In this document: one piece after another, positions 60,898-64,000 of the stretch
Layout of the letters: every line of letters starts with the position of its first letter
Position numbering within the stretch: the first letter of the stretch is position 1
From: Bacteroidia bacterium
Lineage (GTDB): Bacteria; Bacteroidota; Bacteroidia; J057
DNA length: 64,000 nucleotides
Assembly (NCBI GenBank): GCA_033391075.1
Contig: JAWPMV010000001.1
Coordinates: 2,046,001 to 2,110,000, forward strand
Direction of reading: 5' to 3'
Program-made: the position numbers and the translations under genes
The notes under the pieces: model-generated
What the model was told of the DNA's origin: nothing
Database searches by the model: none
The model's input: only the letters and a program-made list of their open reading frames with translations

Positions 60898-62263
60898 ACT
60901 CTACTATATCTATCTCCCAAATAATTCCGGGGGTAGTGTATTGGGTGTGAGAGGGAGTAACATCCGTGCACCCGCTAATGTAGAGTTTCTTGCTATCCGC
61001 GCTAAATGCAAGTCCGAGAGGTCTATTCAGATTGGCTGTACGTACACCACCTCTGGGAATCCCCCGATTTCCAGAACCCGCAAAGACTTCTACCTCTCCA
61101 GTTAAACTGACTTTGTATATACGATCACTGCTCATGCCAGCCACGTAGAGAAAACCTTCATGAAAGATGATATAGCCCATCCACATTTTATAAGGAAGGA
61201 CATATCCTTCCGGTCTGGATACAGGAATAGTCGCTAATATAGACACTGTACCATCTGCGCTAACTTTGGATATTTCTCCATTTTCATGGTTGTGACTGAC
61301 ATAGAGATTCCCTTCTGTATCGGCCGTGATTCCTCTTGGGCTTTTCCCCACGAAGGCGAATTGACTGCTAACTCCATCCGAATCAATCTTAACCACATTT
61401 CCAGCTTCCTGGTCTGCGACGAATATGTTTTTATTAGGATCTACATAAATACCGTCGGGTTGAAAAAGGGGATAATCATTGGCTATGAGGGTATCGAAAA
61501 CACCTGCTGGACTTCTTCTTAGGATACGGGCATTGAGGATGTCGGACTGGTAGAGATTGTATTCTGAGTCGAAGGCATTTCCAGCTAATACCTGATATTC
61601 TGTGCTTTCTTCTATAAAACTGCCATCGTCTGTGATACGATACAAACGATAAGTAGTGTCCGAATTTTCGGATACATGACGTTGTATATTATAATCTCCC
61701 ATCCATAACTGTCCACTCGGCCCCATGAGTAAACTTCCAGCACCTATTTCCTGCTCACGGGTATGATCGATCAATAGATTATTGACAGTCAATTGAAAAT
61801 CCTGTTCACTTATAGCCAGGGTGTTCTCAGAGATACGGCTATCCTCCGCAACCGTCAGGATAGCAAATCGGTAACTTTCGTTTGCATTGATGATATCCCC
61901 ATCAACATCTTTGCTTTGGGCAGTAAGTTCTTTGCCTTTTACGGGATAGGTTTCATCCGTTTGAATGAGTGTATATCTTTCAGATGCCATAGCACCGGCG
62001 ATTTCCAGGCCAAAATTTGCTACTCTATTTGATTTGAGTGCGAAGAGTCTGTATTCAGCTATATTTTGTAGATCCAGCTGTTTATTGAAATTGACTTCTA
62101 TATCGGAGGCGTCACCTACATTTCCATTGTCCATGACAATAATTTCGCTTACCGGACCAAAGTCAATTGGTTCGGGAACTTCACCTTCACAGGAAATGAA
62201 AATTAGGGGAGAAATGAATAGTAGAAGTAGGAGTAATTGGGGAGCGTGTTTGACAGACGACAT
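60896..62263 (-). CDS. Lipoprotein with NHL/SMP-30-like beta-propeller
   Basis: This 455-aa protein has a lipoprotein signal (LLLLLLFISPLIFISCEGE). Residues about 35-165 look like an Ig-like sheet (SDIEVNFNKQLDLQNIAEYRL). The rest is a beta-propeller with NHL-like blades (PDGIYVDPNKNIFVADQEAG, PRGITADTEGNLYVSHNH, RPLGLAFSADSKKLYISG). Such proteins are envelope-bound scaffolds or lactonase-like enzymes; the metal-binding residues of SMP-30 cannot be verified here. Its stop lies within a hairpin at 60878-60897. Confidence 0.88.
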   Translation of the reverse strand: MSSVKHAPQLLLLLLFISPLIFISCEGEVPEPIDFGPVSEIIVMDNGNVGDASDIEVNFNKQLDLQNIAEYRLFALKSNRVANFGLEIAGAMASERYTLIQTDETYPVKGKELTAQSKDVDGDIINANESYRFAILTVAEDSRISENTLAISEQDFQLTVNNLLIDHTREQEIGAGSLLMGPSGQLWMGDYNIQRHVSENSDTTYRLYRITDDGSFIEESTEYQVLAGNAFDSEYNLYQSDILNARILRRSPAGVFDTLIANDYPLFQPDGIYVDPNKNIFVADQEAGNVVKIDSDGVSSQFAFVGKSPRGITADTEGNLYVSHNHENGEISKVSADGTVSILATIPVSRPEGYVLPYKMWMGYIIFHEGFLYVAGMSSDRIYKVSLTGEVEVFAGSGNRGIPRGGVRTANLNRPLGLAFSADSKKLYISGCTDVTPSHTQYTTPGIIWEIDIVE

Positions 62264-62288
62264 GTGTTAAGGTTAGATGGCTTTCGAG

Positions 62289-62308
62289 GAAAGATAGGAT
62301 GATCTTTC
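62289..62308 (-). promoter_or_regulatory. Inverted repeat ahead of the propeller lipoprotein gene
   Basis: GAAAGAT (62289-62295) and ATCTTTC (62302-62308) are perfect 7-bp arms with a 6-base spacer, 26 bases upstream of the ATG. On the minus strand the downstream arm includes TATCTTTC, one base from TAnnTTTG, so a regulator could cover a promoter here. Confidence 0.35.
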
Positions 62309-62460
62309 GCCAAAAGTAACGCGGGAAAATCTTGTGAGGTTGTCGGAGTCGTTCAAAAAAAAGAAATATGCCCTGTTTTTAGAAATATTGAAATAGTTCT
62401 TCCGAAACAGATTAGCGATGAGTTTTGCTCGTTATAGTTTAAAACAGAAGATAGGTAGAC

Positions 62461-62742
62461 ATGCGATTTAAGAAAAGCGAACACAAAGTCCTGGTACAGC
62501 TCATCGAAGAAAAAGGCCTGGAAACTAAGAGCTTTTTTTTTAGCAAGAAAAGAGGAGTATTGCATGTCCAGCATCCAGATAAAAAAGAAGCGTTTACTTT
62601 CCACCGAAAAAATAGTAGCAGACTAAATGCTAATAAACAATGGGAAGATCATGAGGCTTACTTTTTCAATTTGCCTCATAAAGGAGCGAAGGAAATTAGC
62701 TGGGAAGAAGTCTGCGAGGCTTTTTCTCTTTGGCTTCCTTGA
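62461..62742 (+). CDS. Small protein of unknown function (93 aa)
   Basis: This plus-strand gene encodes a soluble, basic 93-aa protein (SEHKVLVQLIEEKGLETKSF at the start, WEDHEAYFFNLP and ISWEEVCEAFSLWLP at the end). The composition and the amphipathic C-terminal helix look real, and the overlapping minus-strand frame has the low-quality look of an antisense shadow. No family recognised. It is divergent from the propeller lipoprotein gene, with about 197 bases between. Confidence 0.6.
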   Translation: MRFKKSEHKVLVQLIEEKGLETKSFFFSKKRGVLHVQHPDKKEAFTFHRKNSSRLNANKQWEDHEAYFFNLPHKGAKEISWEEVCEAFSLWLP

Positions 62743-62749
62743 TTAAGAT

Positions 62750-62780
62750 TTGAGATGGTTTGAGATGGTTTGGGATGTTT
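62750..62780 (+). repeat. Short tandem repeat of about 10 bases
   Basis: TGAGATGGTT occurs twice in tandem (62751-62760, 62761-62770) and is followed by a diverged copy TGGGATGTTT (62771-62780). It lies just after the stop of the 93-aa gene. Confidence 0.6.
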
Positions 62781-62955
62781 TCCTACCTTCTTTAGAAAAA
62801 GCTGAAGCCAAAAATCGCAGAACCCAAAGCTATTCACACAAGCTGCACCTTTTCCCAATGGGCTCGGCAGGACCTACCCACTTGAGTACATTAATGACAA
62901 ACTCATTTCCCCAATAAGTCAACACCTTTTTCTCAGCGCATCTGAAAGACCTGAA

Positions 62956-64000
62956 TTAAGAAGAGTGTTTTTGCTCGTGATCCAGCAGCCATTGTTTCCG
63001 GGCCAATCCTCCTCCATATCCCCTGAGTTTACCATCCTTGCCAATGATTCTGTGACAAGGTATAACGATGGCTATTCGGTTGTTTCCATTTGCGGAAGCT
63101 ACTGCCCGGGTCGAATTAGGGCGACCCATTCTTGCGGCCAATTCCTGATAAGAAGAGGTCTGGCCATAGGGCAATTTGATGAGGTTCTTCCAAACCGATT
63201 GCTGGAAATCTGTACCCGGACTATCGAGGGGAAAGTTGAAGCTTGTTCTCTGGCCAGCGAAATATTGCTCGATTTGTTTTCGAGCCTCTTTGATGTGTTC
63301 ATTTTCCCCATGAATAATCCGTGCCTGCAGCAGCCTTTGTAAATCCTTGAATTCTGTTTCCAGCATTTTGCGGTCTACAAATTCGAGTAGGCAGACTCCC
63401 TTTTCGGTCGCACAGACAAACATAGGGCCTAGAGGACTTTCTATTCTGCTAATCAGAATTCTTTGCCCGCTAGCAGTTTTGCTCGGAGCTTTACCCATCA
63501 ATTTCTTATAGGTATAACTAAATCCACTTAGGGATTCATAACCTGAATCGAAAGCTGTGTGAGTGGCATTCTTTCCACTCTTTAGTTCCAGAAATGCCTC
63601 ATTGATGCGGTACATGCGCTGGTAATTCTGGAAAGTAATTCCATAATTCCCCTTGAACCATCTTCTCAATTTCTCTGGACTTATGCCTGCATCTCTGAGT
63701 TGCTGATCAGAAATCTTCTCTTTGGGATTGTCTTTTACCATACGGATGGCTGTCTGTATATCCGTTGGCATAGGAAGGGCATTTTCCGTCGGATGACAGA
63801 TTTTGCAGGGACGAAATCCATTGTCGAGGGCATCTTTTACTTCTGAGTAGAAAATGACATTCTCTTTTTTTGGTTTTCTTGCCCGACAGGTAGCAATACA
63901 AAAAACGGAAGTGGTTTTTACCCCGACATAGAAAATGCCTACAAAGGTACTGTCCCGGTTCACCAAGGCTTCGTAATAGCTATCAATTTGCTTCTGTTCC
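62956..64000 (-). CDS. ada: Ada-type DNA alkylation-repair protein (partial, N-terminus beyond right edge)
   Basis: The frame is open to base 64000 and its first residues (QIDSYYEALVNRDSTFVG) match the typical Ada N-terminus, so the start lies outside the window and the TTG or GTG codons near 63966 are internal. Ada zinc-domain Cys residues are present in TSVFCIATCRARKP and FRPCKICHP; the Cys that accepts methyl from phosphotriesters is among them. An AraC-type helix-turn-helix follows (ISDQQLRDAGISPEKLRRWF). The C-terminal methyltransferase has the active Cys in IVIPCHRIIG and GGGLARKQWLL. It repairs O6-methylguanine and activates its own regulon. Confidence 0.93.
   Translation of the reverse strand, partial: EQKQIDSYYEALVNRDSTFVGIFYVGVKTTSVFCIATCRARKPKKENVIFYSEVKDALDNGFRPCKICHPTENALPMPTDIQTAIRMVKDNPKEKISDQQLRDAGISPEKLRRWFKGNYGITFQNYQRMYRINEAFLELKSGKNATHTAFDSGYESLSGFSYTYKKLMGKAPSKTASGQRILISRIESPLGPMFVCATEKGVCLLEFVDRKMLETEFKDLQRLLQARIIHGENEHIKEARKQIEQYFAGQRTSFNFPLDSPGTDFQQSVWKNLIKLPYGQTSSYQELAARMGRPNSTRAVASANGNNRIAIVIPCHRIIGKDGKLRGYGGGLARKQWLLDHEQKHSS

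Noticed and set aside
60747-60950. 67-codon plus-strand frame between the HAD and propeller genes
   Set aside because: Short, overlaps the end of the propeller gene and the hairpin, no start context or domain.

Overview
The window comes from a member of the Bacteroidota, plausibly of the Saprospiria/Cytophagia type. The evidence is two type IX secretion (T9SS) cargo proteins with C-terminal sorting domains, a PorP/SprF outer-membrane partner, many short lipoprotein signals (a Cys after a hydrophobic stretch), DUF6090 and DUF4291 proteins, A/T-rich start regions without clear Shine-Dalgarno sites, and several TAnnTTTG-like promoter elements. The genus cannot be fixed from sequence alone. I found no rRNA or tRNA gene, CRISPR array, insertion sequence or phage gene.

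Bases 1-874 hold the start of a lytic transglycosylase that runs off the left edge. Bases 1074-25999 are a dense minus-strand surface-glycan locus. It encodes a Wzx flippase, a Wzy-type polymerase, six glycosyltransferases, a WcaF-type acetyltransferase, a CE4-type deacetylase, an asparagine-synthase-type amidotransferase, GalE, and a large secreted LamG protein. At the upstream end is a nonulosonic-acid module: NeuB/LegI, LegH, a CBS-nucleotidyltransferase of PtmE type, LegB and LegC. Beside it is an acetamidino-forming trio (PseA/WbpG-type amidotransferase, HisH2, HisF2) and a Gfo/Idh oxidoreductase. Together these point to a glycan carrying a legionaminic-acid-like sugar with an acetamidino group. 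LegG, LegF, the priming transferase and export proteins are not in the window.

Bases 26032-33630 continue on the minus strand: a 1002-aa T9SS cargo protein 32 bases ahead of neuB, a winged-helix regulator with a palindrome over its own promoter, a PLP decarboxylase, a fatty-acid-hydroxylase-type membrane enzyme and a second Gfo/Idh enzyme. The last is divergent from a DUF1080 (3-keto-glycoside hydrolase type) lipoprotein.

Bases 34500-47462 are mostly plus-strand genes for envelope or secreted proteins: S9 peptidase, M20 peptidase (minus), penicillin-acylase-type Ntn hydrolase, a small Cys-containing lipoprotein, a nitrilase, two tandem fasciclin lipoproteins, and a SprB-repeat T9SS cargo followed by its PorP/SprF partner.

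Bases 47465-64000 are mixed chromosomal genes: cysE-cysM; a patatin-like membrane phospholipase; three small Bacteroidota families; a CotH-kinase lipoprotein; a compact five-gene minus run (aldo/keto reductase, NhaC antiporter, TIGR04076, glyoxalase-like, LRR protein); two small envelope proteins; a HAD phosphatase; a beta-propeller lipoprotein; a 93-aa orphan; and an Ada-type alkylation-repair protein cut by the right edge.
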